A stretch of 64,000 nucleotides of DNA from assembly GCF_000013665.1 (NCBI RefSeq), contig NC_007912.1, positions 372,001 through 436,000 on the forward strand. Direction: 5' to 3'. The position numbers and the translations under genes are program-made. Source of the DNA: Saccharophagus degradans 2-40. GTDB lineage: Bacteria > Pseudomonadota > Gammaproteobacteria > Pseudomonadales > Cellvibrionaceae. Shown piece by piece: positions 1 through 8,836 of this stretch (positions are counted from its first letter, which is position 1; each line of letters opens with the position of its first letter). The notes beneath the pieces were generated by a model. That model searched no databases and was not told where the DNA came from. It saw nothing but the letters and a program-made list of their open reading frames with translations.

Positions 1-75
1 AATTGAGCATTTTTGATCTTCCAACCTTAGAATTTACTCGCTGGATTGCCTAGATCAAGTTTGTCATCAGTCTGA

Positions 76-107
76 GCCCGCAACCTATAAAGGTGCGGGC
101 TTCTTCT
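76..107 (+). terminator. Rho-independent terminator of a gene upstream of the window
   Basis: A GC-rich hairpin (gcccgc pairing with gcgggc, extended by acct/aggt around an ataa loop) is followed by the T-rich run ttcttct. It points rightwards, so it most likely ends a plus-strand gene lying left of the window. The preceding 75 bases show no recognisable gene. Confidence 0.6.
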
Positions 108-160
108 CTATAGCTAGCGATTAATTACTAGCGACTCTCGGTTGTCACTTACCGATTGCT

Positions 161-598
161 TTAGCGTTTACCAGTAGGCAAGCCAGATGCCGCATCTCTT
201 GGCGAAACTACCTCGGGTGAGCTAGCGCTAGATTTCATTTCAATGCGATTAACGCGAATGCGAGTTTTGCACTGGGTGGTATTTGCATCAATCTTTTTGC
301 CGCCTACACAGCTTTTTGCGGTGCGCTCTAGCTCTGCGGTTGCTTTAACGGGGGTAGGGCCACCGCCATTACCACCAGCTAGGCCACCGTGACCTTCACA
401 CAAAGAGGGGGCTACAATGCCTATGCCACCAGGGCCGCCAGAGTAAGAGAATATTTGGCCATCGGTACACACAATGGCGTAGTAGTTGTTAGCTAGGGTA
501 TACACGGTATAGGCCGATGCAGCCGGTGCCATTAAAGTGCCTAAGCCAATAACCATGGTAAGTGCGCTTAATTTTGCTTTTAACGTTAATTTTTTCAT
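161..598 (-). CDS. Small secreted protein with C-x-D-G / C-x2-HGG motif, unknown function
   Basis: A 145-residue protein with a clear Sec signal peptide (basic n-region MKKLTLKAK, hydrophobic core, AASA cleavage region near residue 29). The mature part has CTDG, a Gly-rich stretch, then CEGHGG, and a polar C-terminus with two more cysteines. The start is supported by a strong ribosome binding site, GAGGAGG, six bases before the ATG. It shares the cysteine/HGG pattern with the next minus-strand gene (785-1144), so the two are probably paralogues. I do not recognise the family. A periplasmic or secreted location is inferred from the signal peptide; no catalytic motif is visible. Confidence 0.7.
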   Translation of the reverse strand: MKKLTLKAKLSALTMVIGLGTLMAPAASAYTVYTLANNYYAIVCTDGQIFSYSGGPGGIGIVAPSLCEGHGGLAGGNGGGPTPVKATAELERTAKSCVGGKKIDANTTQCKTRIRVNRIEMKSSASSPEVVSPRDAASGLPTGKR

Positions 599-784
599 TG
601 TGGGCCTCCTCAGGCTTAATTCTTTTTGTTAGTTAGATACTAGTTGTTTAACTTAGCTATTTACTGCTTGCTTAAAAGGTGTGTCGTAATCAGTTTTAAA
701 AGGGTTCAAACTATTTTTAATAGTTTTACAACTTATTTAAAAAACCGTCCGTGGCGAGTTAAATCCCTATTTGCAACCTGTGTA

Positions 785-1144
785 TTAGTTACTGCTTTTA
801 TTGCTGCGGCTAGAGTTGTAATCGGTAGCTTTTAATCCGCTACTGGTACTAGAGCTACTAGTGCTACCAGTGTTTGTAACGGCGGGAGCTAAGCGATTGG
901 TCTTTTGTGCAGTAACACCTTGTTTGGGGTAGCCCGCTGCAATACCGCCGTGATCTGCGCAAAAAGCGGTAGCTGTAATATGGTTAGGTGGCATAGAGCT
1001 GGTGTTCGTGGTGCCATCTTTGCACTTCAAAACAAACTGCGTATCCGAACTGCCGTTAATTTCGTAAGCCGAAGCGCCTGTGGCTGCAAGGGTAGTAGCA
1101 AGTGAGATAAAAGTAGCGGCGGTAAGGGTAAGTAAGCGGTTCAT
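785..1144 (-). CDS. Small secreted protein, paralogue of the 161-598 gene
   Basis: A 119-residue protein with a signal peptide (MNRLLTLTAATFISLATT, cleavage around ASA-YE). The mature part carries CKDG and CADHGGIAAG, matching the CTDG and CEGHGGLAGG of its neighbour, and ends in a Ser/Thr/Asn-rich tail. An upstream in-frame ATG at 1159 exists, but GGAG sits at the right distance from the ATG at 1144 and the signal peptide begins there, so I chose 1144. The function is unknown. Both genes read leftwards, 186 bases apart, and may be a local duplication. Confidence 0.65.
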   Translation of the reverse strand: MNRLLTLTAATFISLATTLAATGASAYEINGSSDTQFVLKCKDGTTNTSSMPPNHITATAFCADHGGIAAGYPKQGVTAQKTNRLAPAVTNTGSTSSSSTSSGLKATDYNSSRSNKSSN

Positions 1145-1270
1145 AACAATCTCCAACATAAGTAATGTGTATTTGCTGCAGCGAGTTTGCTCAGCGGGTT
1201 TACTTATGTGTCGGAGGTAAATTAAGAACGGTTCAAAGTTTTTTAAATCAGAGTTTTCTCAACTTTATAT

Positions 1271-1298
1271 AGTCGCTAATCACAAGCGATTAGCGACT
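1271..1298. terminator. Palindrome with AGTCGCTAATC / GATTAGCGACT arms
   Basis: A perfect 11-base inverted repeat (agtcgctaatc 1271-1281, gattagcgact 1288-1298) with a six-base spacer. It lies just downstream of the minus-strand FMN reductase gene, where a terminator would be expected, but no clear T-run follows on that strand. A related sequence recurs at 34225-34284, so it may be a dispersed repeat used as a terminator. Confidence 0.5.
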
Positions 1299-1343
1299 GT
1301 ATGCTTGAGCTGATTTGAACGTGCTAGAGATGCTAAGTAAGCG

Positions 1344-1883
1344 CTAGAGATGAGAGGCGAGTCTTTCAAGCAGTTGTTTAAGTGTTGCATCTAGCTCGGT
1401 GTTAGTGAGTTTTCGGGCTTCAGTATCAAAGTGACTATTGAATTGGGGTATAGAAAGTTCGCCTACTACGTTTGCGCCAAAGTGCGGTAGCGATTTAACC
1501 GCTTGCGCTAATACATTGGCGGCGCCGCCTTTGCCTGGTGAAGTGGCAAGTGCGAGTACAGGCTTATTTTGAAACACCTTGGTATCAATACGCGACGTCC
1601 AGTCGTACAGGTTTTTATAGGCGGCGGTATAAGAGCCGTTGTGCTCTGCGAATGAAATAATTAAACCATCCGCTTCGCCTAACTTTTTGTAAAACCGTTG
1701 TGCTGCATCGGGGCTACCGAGTGCTTTCTCTCGGTCAACGCTAAACAGTGGCATTTCAAAATCGTTTAAATCTAAAAGCTCCACCTCTACGTTGTTTAAT
1801 TGGCGCGTTGCATACGTAACTAGTCGCTTGTTGATAGATGTAGAGCTGCTACTCGCTGCGAAGGCTACTATCTTAGTCGTCAT
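1344..1883 (-). CDS. NADPH-dependent FMN reductase family protein
   Basis: A 179-residue flavodoxin-like protein. The N-terminus MTTKIVAFAASSSSTSINKR matches the phosphate-binding loop of the NADPH-dependent FMN reductase family. The segment SFAEHNGSYTAAYKNLYDW is the usual conserved P-x-Y/H-N-x-S-x-x-G-x-L-K-N-x-x-D-W region, and SPGKGGAANVL follows. Family members reduce FMN, quinones, azo dyes or chromate in the cytoplasm. The in-frame ATG at 1904 is unlikely because AAGGA lies seven bases before the ATG at 1883. It appears monocistronic, with a palindrome downstream. Confidence 0.85.
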   Translation of the reverse strand: MTTKIVAFAASSSSTSINKRLVTYATRQLNNVEVELLDLNDFEMPLFSVDREKALGSPDAAQRFYKKLGEADGLIISFAEHNGSYTAAYKNLYDWTSRIDTKVFQNKPVLALATSPGKGGAANVLAQAVKSLPHFGANVVGELSIPQFNSHFDTEARKLTNTELDATLKQLLERLASHL

Positions 1884-2043
1884 AAATAATCCTTGTGGTG
1901 GCAAAATACAGTAGCCATCATATACTGGTTAAGCATAGATTACATGTTGCCCAAAAAATGGGGGTAATCAATTCAGTGCATTAAATTGTTTATTTCGTGT
2001 GCAGTGCAGGGCTAAACAAGCAAGAAAATAGTCTTCATATATT

Positions 2044-2442
2044 GTGGCTGTACTGTTTATGCTGTACGCACTACTTACGAGCGTTAGTGACGACGAGCCC
2101 GATGAAGAAGATACAGTGTTAGATTGGCTGTACTACATTAATTCTTTGTTTGGCTGCGTAGCCCTTATTTGTGTATCTATATTGTTTTATCAAATATTAG
2201 ATTCTGTTGTAGGTAAATGGAGCTTTATTGTTCTTGCAGCTTATGCATTAATTTTTGTTACGGTTACTATCTTTGAAGAACTATCTGATGGAATTAAAAT
2301 CTTGCGTGGCGATACGGATAGCGACGAGCAAGGTGGTGTGATAGCAAACCTAATTGGGTGCGGCATAAGCTTGGCTTGTGCAGCTACAGGTGGAGCAATA
2401 GCTATTGTTGGCGTATTGCGCATACTGCCAACGTTAGGGTAG
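2044..2442 (+). CDS. Small hydrophobic membrane protein, unknown function
   Basis: About 132 residues with three to four hydrophobic stretches (near 1-14, 34-52, 58-76 and 98-128) separated by acidic segments (DDEPDEEDT, RGDTDSDEQ). The first start is a GTG at 2044; an ATG at 2059 is also possible. Neither has a convincing ribosome binding site, so the gene is only moderately supported. It does not resemble a family I know. It converges on rlmF and shares a hairpin terminator with it. Confidence 0.45.
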   Translation: MAVLFMLYALLTSVSDDEPDEEDTVLDWLYYINSLFGCVALICVSILFYQILDSVVGKWSFIVLAAYALIFVTVTIFEELSDGIKILRGDTDSDEQGGVIANLIGCGISLACAATGGAIAIVGVLRILPTLG

Positions 2443-2498
2443 GTCGTTTCTTTTAATTGCTAGATGCCCATGCCGATGATGGCGGTGATTTGTGTAAA

Positions 2499-2550
2499 CC
2501 TAAAAACAGCTAACTAAATTATTCTAATAAATAGATTGGCTGTTTTTAGG
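2499..2550. terminator. Convergent hairpin between the 2044 gene and rlmF
   Basis: Arms cctaaaaacagc (2499-2510) and gctgtttttagg (2539-2550) form a 12-bp stem. The run of A/T inside the arms would serve as a U tract in either direction. The right arm overlaps the rlmF stop codon. Confidence 0.55.
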
Positions 2551-3508
2551 GTTTAAACCGCCAAGCAATAACCCTAGTTTTTTTATTACCCTGCATCATT
2601 TCAATTTCTCGCACTTCTGTTGCCCCAAGCTTTCGAATGAGCTTTAGCGCAGGCTGTACGTTTTCGCTTTTAGATACCAAGCTGGTGAACCAGCCCACTT
2701 GTTGGGCGAAAGCTTGGCTTTCTTTTATCATCTTTTTTAAAAAGAGTCGCTCACCGCCGTTGCACCATAGCTCTGCATGTTGGCCGCCGAAGTTAAGTGA
2801 TGGTTGTTTGGCAGTGTGTGCTTTATTGCGGCTGCGCGCTAGGTTGTGTAATTTACGATTAGTGCCTTTACTGGCCTCTTCTTGCGAGGCGTGAAAAGGC
2901 GGGTTGCATACACTTACATCAAAGTAGTCATCGGTTTGAATAATTTGGCTAAAGAAAGCATCTTTATTGGGTTGCAAGCGCAAGCTTATGTTGGCATTTA
3001 GTGTTGGGTTATTGGCGAGTACGGCTTTTACATTTGCTAGTGATTCACTATTAATATCGCTGCCAACACAGCGCCAGCCATAAACGGCACAGGCAAGTAG
3101 GGTATAAATACCATTTGCACCTGTGCCCACGTCTAACATTTTGACTGCGTTGTTTGTGCAGGTATTGGCTGTGTTAATTTTACCAGAGGGCAAAGGGCAG
3201 CCTAATAGCTCGGCAATGTAATGAATATAATCGATTCGGCCAGGTATAGGCGGGCAAAGCGCCCCATCGGGAATACTCCAGCTTTCTATTTTATAGTGGT
3301 GTTGCAGTAACGCAGTGTTTAGCGCTTTAACGGCGGCACTGTTTGCAAAATCTATTGTGGCTGCGCCTACGGGGTTACATTTTATGTATTGTACTAGCGG
3401 TGGGTGGCAGGCTTTAAGTGCATCAAAGTCGTAGCCGTTGCGGTGAATATTTCTTGGGTGTAAGCCTTTGCTTTGCTTGCGGGTTTTACTGTTTGCACTT
3501 TTATGCAT
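2546..3508 (-). CDS. rlmF: 23S rRNA (adenine(1618)-N(6))-methyltransferase RlmF
   Basis: A 320-residue SAM-dependent methyltransferase, close to the usual RlmF length. It has the RlmF-type N-terminus (LHPRNIHRNGYDF...HPPL), an IPGRIDYIHYIADLL-like segment, the SAM-binding motif DVGTGANGIY near residue 125 and the catalytic NPPF motif (VCNPPFHAS near 200), typical of adenine N6 methyltransferases. The known role is methylation of A1618 of 23S rRNA during large-subunit maturation. It stands alone on the minus strand. The assignment rests on family-specific sequence rather than context. Confidence 0.93.
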   Translation of the reverse strand: MHKSANSKTRKQSKGLHPRNIHRNGYDFDALKACHPPLVQYIKCNPVGAATIDFANSAAVKALNTALLQHHYKIESWSIPDGALCPPIPGRIDYIHYIAELLGCPLPSGKINTANTCTNNAVKMLDVGTGANGIYTLLACAVYGWRCVGSDINSESLANVKAVLANNPTLNANISLRLQPNKDAFFSQIIQTDDYFDVSVCNPPFHASQEEASKGTNRKLHNLARSRNKAHTAKQPSLNFGGQHAELWCNGGERLFLKKMIKESQAFAQQVGWFTSLVSKSENVQPALKLIRKLGATEVREIEMMQGNKKTRVIAWRFKP

Positions 3509-3602
3509 GAATTGCGCCTAGGCTTTTTATGTGGTTTATTGTTAAAGCTTTGTAAGTTGTTAATACTTTATATAAACAGATTGTGTAACGCAGTATAAAT
3601 AC

Positions 3603-4949
3603 TTAATGTGCCGGTAATTCTATAATCGCTTGGCAGCCGCTAGTGTCTTGCCTGTTAATAAGCGCAATATAGCCGCCATGCGCTTCAATTATTTGCCTGC
3701 ATAAAACTAAGCCTATGCCCGAGCCACCTTTTTTGGTGCTGTAAAAAGGTACAAATAAATTGTCGTAATTCTTTATGCCGCAGCCCTCATCGGTAACGGT
3801 AATGCGAACTTGGCTATCACGCTGTTGCCAATCTATAGCTATCTGTCCGTCGGGCGCTACTTCCATTGCGTTTTTCAGTAAATTAATTATTACTTGTTCC
3901 AGTAGAGCCGGGTCTGCAGTAAGGGTGAGTTCAGGCTTGCCGCTAGTTATTATAGCGTGGGAAGAAAATAGGGCGATGCATTTGGCAATAAGGTTTTGCA
4001 GGTGGCAGATTGTAAGCTTGGGGGCGGGCAGTTTTGCCAGTGTTTGGTAGCTTTCTACAAATTGCTTTAAGCCCAGTGCGCGGTTATTAATAACGGTTAG
4101 TCCTTGCTCTAGGTCGTGTTGTAATGGGGTGGCAAAGCCAGTATGTGCCCCATCGCAATTCGTAACTAGTTTACTTAGTGTTTGGCTTATAGAGGCAATG
4201 GGCGAGAGCGAGTTATTTATTTCGTGGCTTATCACCCGCACTAAATTTTGCCAGGCCTTACGCTCTTCGCTGCGTAAAAGCATACGTACATCGGTAATAA
4301 ATAATAGTTTTTGCTCTTGGCCGTCTTCTCTAAAGGTTTGCACATGTACATTAAATCGACCTTGTTCTTTACCTAGGGTTAGCTCCATTACCTTGTGGCT
4401 GCCGCTACTAAGCTGCTGAACGGTTGCTAGTTGCTGTATTAACGTTGAGGTTGCTTTATCGTTGTTAATTTGTAGTAGTTTTTGCGCAGCGGGGTTCGCA
4501 AAACGCAAAGTACTATTTTCGGTAATGGCTACAATGGCAACATCGATATGATTAATTACTGTGCGCACCAAAAATTGGCTTTCTACCGATTCTGTGCGCT
4601 GTTGGCTTAACCTTGCGGCTAAGCCATTTAAGGCGGTTATTAAATCCGATAGTGCGCCATCGTTACTGCCGCTGCGGGCGCGTAGCGAGTAATCTCCTTG
4701 AATCATGGCATCGAGTAAATTGCCCAAGGTTCTAAATTGAAATTCTGTTTTTTGATAAATACGATAGCTCGATACCAGTATGGCTAAACCACCTACTAAT
4801 GCGGCGATAAGCGTTAACCATATAGAGATGTTTGCATACACCATTACCCATATAAGTAAGCCAAGCAACGGCAGGGAAACAGTTAAAGATATAAACGTTA
4901 ACTGGGCTTCGAAGGATTTGCGTTTGCGATTGGCCTGTGGCGGTAGCAT
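3603..4949 (-). CDS. Sensor histidine kinase (NtrY-like), ABC module 1
   Basis: A 448-residue kinase. Two hydrophobic segments (about 17-37 and 42-62) anchor it in the membrane with almost no periplasmic loop, followed by a HAMP-like stretch and a PAS-like domain (about 125-220). The phospho-acceptor is His242 in SHEINNSLSPI. The N box (LLKNAMEVA), the D/G box (DEGCGI) and GSGIGLVLCRQI follow. It starts 12 bases after the response regulator gene and is the last gene of the operon that begins with the adaptor at 10816. With so little outside the membrane, the stimulus may be the transporter itself or the membrane (inference). The paralogue in module 2 is at 34295-35647. Confidence 0.9.
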   Translation of the reverse strand: MLPPQANRKRKSFEAQLTFISLTVSLPLLGLLIWVMVYANISIWLTLIAALVGGLAILVSSYRIYQKTEFQFRTLGNLLDAMIQGDYSLRARSGSNDGALSDLITALNGLAARLSQQRTESVESQFLVRTVINHIDVAIVAITENSTLRFANPAAQKLLQINNDKATSTLIQQLATVQQLSSGSHKVMELTLGKEQGRFNVHVQTFREDGQEQKLLFITDVRMLLRSEERKAWQNLVRVISHEINNSLSPIASISQTLSKLVTNCDGAHTGFATPLQHDLEQGLTVINNRALGLKQFVESYQTLAKLPAPKLTICHLQNLIAKCIALFSSHAIITSGKPELTLTADPALLEQVIINLLKNAMEVAPDGQIAIDWQQRDSQVRITVTDEGCGIKNYDNLFVPFYSTKKGGSGIGLVLCRQIIEAHGGYIALINRQDTSGCQAIIELPAH

Positions 4950-4961
4950 AGTGCGTGGGCT

Positions 4962-6335
4962 CTATTTGGCTTTACTTAAGCGGCGGTAAAACGTACTGCG
5001 GCTTAAACCAAGGGATTGAGCGGCTTGAATTGCATCGCCATTAAAATATTCAAACCGTTGTTCTAGTGCATCTAGCTCTATCGCTTCGAGTGTGCGCAAG
5101 TCGGTTGCGTTATTGTTAACACTGGCTGCGGAGTTATTGGGTTGGCTGTCTAAGCCTAAATTACTTGGTTGCAGTATTTGGCCTTCGCTTAAAATGTGGG
5201 CGCGCTCTATAACGTGGCCAAGCTCGCGTACATTACCAGGCCATGGGTACTGTAACAATGCGGTTTGCGCAGCGGCGCTTAGGGTGTGCTGTGGCTGGTT
5301 ATATTTTTGGGCCACTGCCATTAAATAGTGTTGCGCAAGTGGGATAATATCTTCTAGGCGCTCGCGCAGAGGCGGAACAACAAGCTCTACAGTATTAATT
5401 CTGTAAAGCAAGTCTTGCCTAAATAGCCCATCGGCCACCAGTTGCGAGGGCTGGCTATTGGTTGCAGTTATTAAGCGTATATCGGCAACCTGTGTTTTAG
5501 TTGCGCCTACTTTTTCAAAGCGGCGTTCTTCTAATACTCGCAATAATTTAGCCTGCTGCGATAGTGGCGTGTTGGCTATTTCATCCAAAAATAAGGTGCC
5601 GCTTTCTGCAAGCTCGAAACGACCAATGCGAGTTTGTTTGGCATCGGTAAATGCGCCTTTTAAATGGCCAAACATTTCACTTTCAAAAAGCGTTTCAGTA
5701 ATTGCGCCCATATTAACGGCTATAAAAGGTGCGCTAGCGCGATTAGAGTAGTCGTGCACGTAGCGGGCGAGCATACTTTTGCCCGTACCGTTTTCGCCGG
5801 TAAGTAAAATATTTACATCGCTTTTTGCCACCTGCTGTAATTTAGCCAATAGGCTTTTCATGATGGCAGAGTGTGCGGTAATGGGTAGGCTTATGCGCCG
5901 CTCGTTTTGTAGCAGTTGGTTGTGTTGGCTAAGCTTTTGCGTTTGCTTTTGCGCGTTAAAAAGTTTTAGCTGGTTGTGAATGGTGGCGAGTAGCTGATTG
6001 TTATCCCAGGGTTTTTGAATAAAATCGTTGGCGCCGCTTTTTATGGTATTTACTGCCAGCTCAATTGTTGCCCAACCGGTCATTACCACTACGGGTAAAA
6101 GTTCTTCTTGGTTGCGTATGCGAGTAAGTAGATGCAGGCCTTCTTCACCGGAGGTGGTATCAAATGAGTAGTTTAAATCCATTAGCACTAGGTGGTAATC
6201 GCAATGTAAGAGTTTGTCCAATACCTGTTGTGGCGACGAGGCAGTGTCTACAGTGAAGCCTTCTGACTTTAATAGCAGGCTAAGTGCAGAGATTATTCCC
6301 TCATCGTCGTCGGCTATTAATATAGACGCTGTCAT
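4962..6335 (-). CDS. Sigma54-dependent response regulator (NtrC family), ABC module 1
   Basis: A 457-residue regulator made of a receiver domain (phospho-acceptor Asp53 in LVLMDLNYS), an AAA+ ATPase (Walker A GENGTGKS 180-187, Walker B GTLFLDEI near 247) and a C-terminal Fis-type helix-turn-helix (AAQSLGLSRSTFYRRL). The sigma54-contacting loop reads GAFTDA (227-232) where the consensus is GAFTGA. The gene lies 58 bases after the permease and 12 before the kinase, so it is probably co-transcribed with both. The sigma54 promoter before the adaptor gene (10857-10873) is its likely target, giving a self-contained circuit. Confidence 0.92.
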   Translation of the reverse strand: MTASILIADDDEGIISALSLLLKSEGFTVDTASSPQQVLDKLLHCDYHLVLMDLNYSFDTTSGEEGLHLLTRIRNQEELLPVVVMTGWATIELAVNTIKSGANDFIQKPWDNNQLLATIHNQLKLFNAQKQTQKLSQHNQLLQNERRISLPITAHSAIMKSLLAKLQQVAKSDVNILLTGENGTGKSMLARYVHDYSNRASAPFIAVNMGAITETLFESEMFGHLKGAFTDAKQTRIGRFELAESGTLFLDEIANTPLSQQAKLLRVLEERRFEKVGATKTQVADIRLITATNSQPSQLVADGLFRQDLLYRINTVELVVPPLRERLEDIIPLAQHYLMAVAQKYNQPQHTLSAAAQTALLQYPWPGNVRELGHVIERAHILSEGQILQPSNLGLDSQPNNSAASVNNNATDLRTLEAIELDALEQRFEYFNGDAIQAAQSLGLSRSTFYRRLSKAK

Positions 6336-6393
6336 GTTTATCCTAATATTCGAGTTGCGCCCTTGTTAAGGGCGCCTCGAGCTAATAATTGTA

Positions 6394-8826
6394 TTATTCG
6401 TATCTTAGCGCGTCGCTAGGTTCCATTTTAAGGGCGTGCCGTGTGGGCACATAAATGGCCACCACCACTACAAGTGCTACGATTGTAATCATAAGGGCAG
6501 CGACAATCAAAATTAAGGTGGTAGGTACTGCCAATACTTTTGCCAGTGCATACCCCATTGCACAGCCTATAAGTGCGCCGGGCAAACCGCCTAAAAGTAA
6601 CTGCTTGGTACCGCGCCATAATAATTCGTTGGTAATGCGGCTATCTAATGCACCCAGTGCACGTTTTACACCTATCTCTTGGGTTTTTTGGCTTATGGTA
6701 TTGGCCATAACGCCGTATATACCACTGGCAGAAAGTGCAACGGCTGCAATGCCAAACACAAAAAATATAGAGCTTATAAAACGCAGTGGTGCCCCTAATC
6801 GTTTTATAAGGGCATCGTATGTTTGCACATAATAAGCGGGTAGTTGCGGGTCTATACTTGCAATAGCCGAGCGCAATACAGCTTCAGTTGTTTTGAAGTC
6901 GGCGCTAGAGCGTATAGCAACACTGGTAGAGAAATGAGGCATTTGGCCAAAGGGCCGATAAATAGTAGGTTGTTCGCTTTGTTTGTTTTCTGGTGCGCCC
7001 TGTAGTGTATTCGCGACTACGCCCACAATGGTTAGCCAGTCGGTTTCTTTATTGCTATTAATATGCAGTTTTACACGCTGACCAATTGCATTGCTATTGG
7101 CAAAGTACTGTTCAGCAAAGCGCTGGGAAACAATAGCGGTGTTTTTGCCAAGAGTGTCATCACCAGTATTAAAGTAGCGACCATTTTTAAGACCTATTCC
7201 CAGTTTAGATAACGAACCCGCAGTAGTTCTTACAAAATTAACCTGTGGGTAATTCAGTAAGCTATCCCGTTGATATTCTTCGCCTTCTATTTCTACAGCG
7301 TGTATTGCGCTCCACTCGCCGGGCAACGATGTAGAAAATGCAACTTGAGCAATACTGGAGTCGGCTTCTAAAAACGCCTGCAATTTTTGTACGAATTCTA
7401 TGCGGTCTTCTGGTGTGTTGTAACGTGTTTGATCTAGTTCTACTTTAGCGACAGTAGTGTTGGTTATGTCTATACCAAAATCCGCATGGCTGGCATTGTA
7501 GGCACCCACAACCGCGGTAGACGCAGCAATAAGAATAACAAGCGAGATAAAAATCTCACTCACTACTAAGCATTTGTTCAACTTAGATGTGCCTTTACTT
7601 TGCGCACCGCGGGTACCGTCGCGCAACACTGCGTTAAAATCGGTGCTTGTGCTCTTCCATGCGGGCAGTACACCGGCAAATAAAAAAGTAAACAGTAAAG
7701 CAGATAAAAATAATTGAATGGTGAATGCATCAATGCTGAATATCCACCAGAAGGGGAGTGGGTCTTTAAAAAAAGTGGGTACTATTGCAGATGTTAAATC
7801 TAAACCCCAGCCCATAAGTAAGAAGCCAATAGCGCCGCCAATACAACAGATTATGGCGCTCTCCCACAGCAGTTGGCTCATTAACCGATAGCGTGGTGCG
7901 CCGAGTGCTACGCGAATGGCGGTTTCTTTATTGCGTTCCACTGCGCGTGAAAAAAGTAAATTACCCACATTGATCGAGGCGAGCAATAAAATTAATGCTG
8001 CGGCAATTTGCAATACGTAAACTACTGCTATGCCGTTATCCATATCGGCTAGTGCAAACGAGCTAACGCGTGCTGTTATGCCCGAATTCGTTTTGGGGTG
8101 GCGTAATGCAATACGCTGCATAACCGGTACTAAGGCGGCATTTACTTGCTCTGCGGTTACGCCTTTATTTAACATACCTACACCGTAAACGGCAGGGGCG
8201 TGTTCACGAGCTAGTTGTTGGTATTTATGAGTAAGCGGGTACCAGATAGAAGCATTTTCTGGAAAGGCATACCCCTTTGGCATAACACCAATTATTTGAT
8301 GGTTGTAGCTGCCAAGGCGAATGGTTTTATTGAGTATATCGGGCTGGCCGCCGTATAGGTTTTGCCACAGGTCATAATTAATTACAGCTACTAGATGGTT
8401 TCCTGTTTGGGTTTCCTCTTGGGTAAATGTGCGGCCAATGAGTGGTGTGGTATTGGTAAATCCAAAAAAATCAGCCTCTGCGCTAACCGATTCAAACCTG
8501 CGCGCACCATCGCTGCTTACCACAGTAACCGAGGTATCTTGGTAGGCAGCAAATGTAACCAGGTGGCTAAGTGCGCTGCGCACCTCCTCGAAATCGTGCA
8601 GGTTTAAGCCGCCCCATACGTAGTTATTATTTTGAAACTTATTTATTTGAATTAGTCGATCGCCGTCCTTAAAGGGCAAATCTTTAAACAGTATGGTGTT
8701 AAACATCGAGAATAAAAATACGCTTAAACCAATACCTAGCGCGATGACCGTTATCGTTAATGCGCTAAAGCCTAGGTTTTTTGCTAGCATTCTAAGGGCA
8801 AACTGTATGTCTTTTAGCATAAACAT
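6394..8826 (-). CDS. ABC transporter permease, MacB/FtsX type with duplicated core, module 1
   Basis: An 810-residue permease with two MacB-type periplasmic domains and two FtsX domains. Membrane segments fall near the N-terminus, in the middle block (about 260-410), at about 430-450 and in the C-terminal 140 residues. I placed the start at 8826 because AGGAG, overlapping the stop codon of the ATPase gene, sits six bases before that ATG. An in-frame ATG 84 bases earlier would run into the ATPase gene. MacB-type systems act by mechanotransmission, moving peptides, lipoproteins or antibiotics from the periplasm outwards. The substrate here cannot be told from sequence. Confidence 0.9.
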   Translation of the reverse strand: MFMLKDIQFALRMLAKNLGFSALTITVIALGIGLSVFLFSMFNTILFKDLPFKDGDRLIQINKFQNNNYVWGGLNLHDFEEVRSALSHLVTFAAYQDTSVTVVSSDGARRFESVSAEADFFGFTNTTPLIGRTFTQEETQTGNHLVAVINYDLWQNLYGGQPDILNKTIRLGSYNHQIIGVMPKGYAFPENASIWYPLTHKYQQLAREHAPAVYGVGMLNKGVTAEQVNAALVPVMQRIALRHPKTNSGITARVSSFALADMDNGIAVVYVLQIAAALILLLASINVGNLLFSRAVERNKETAIRVALGAPRYRLMSQLLWESAIICCIGGAIGFLLMGWGLDLTSAIVPTFFKDPLPFWWIFSIDAFTIQLFLSALLFTFLFAGVLPAWKSTSTDFNAVLRDGTRGAQSKGTSKLNKCLVVSEIFISLVILIAASTAVVGAYNASHADFGIDITNTTVAKVELDQTRYNTPEDRIEFVQKLQAFLEADSSIAQVAFSTSLPGEWSAIHAVEIEGEEYQRDSLLNYPQVNFVRTTAGSLSKLGIGLKNGRYFNTGDDTLGKNTAIVSQRFAEQYFANSNAIGQRVKLHINSNKETDWLTIVGVVANTLQGAPENKQSEQPTIYRPFGQMPHFSTSVAIRSSADFKTTEAVLRSAIASIDPQLPAYYVQTYDALIKRLGAPLRFISSIFFVFGIAAVALSASGIYGVMANTISQKTQEIGVKRALGALDSRITNELLWRGTKQLLLGGLPGALIGCAMGYALAKVLAVPTTLILIVAALMITIVALVVVVAIYVPTRHALKMEPSDALRYE

Positions 8827-8836
8827 TGCGTTGCTC

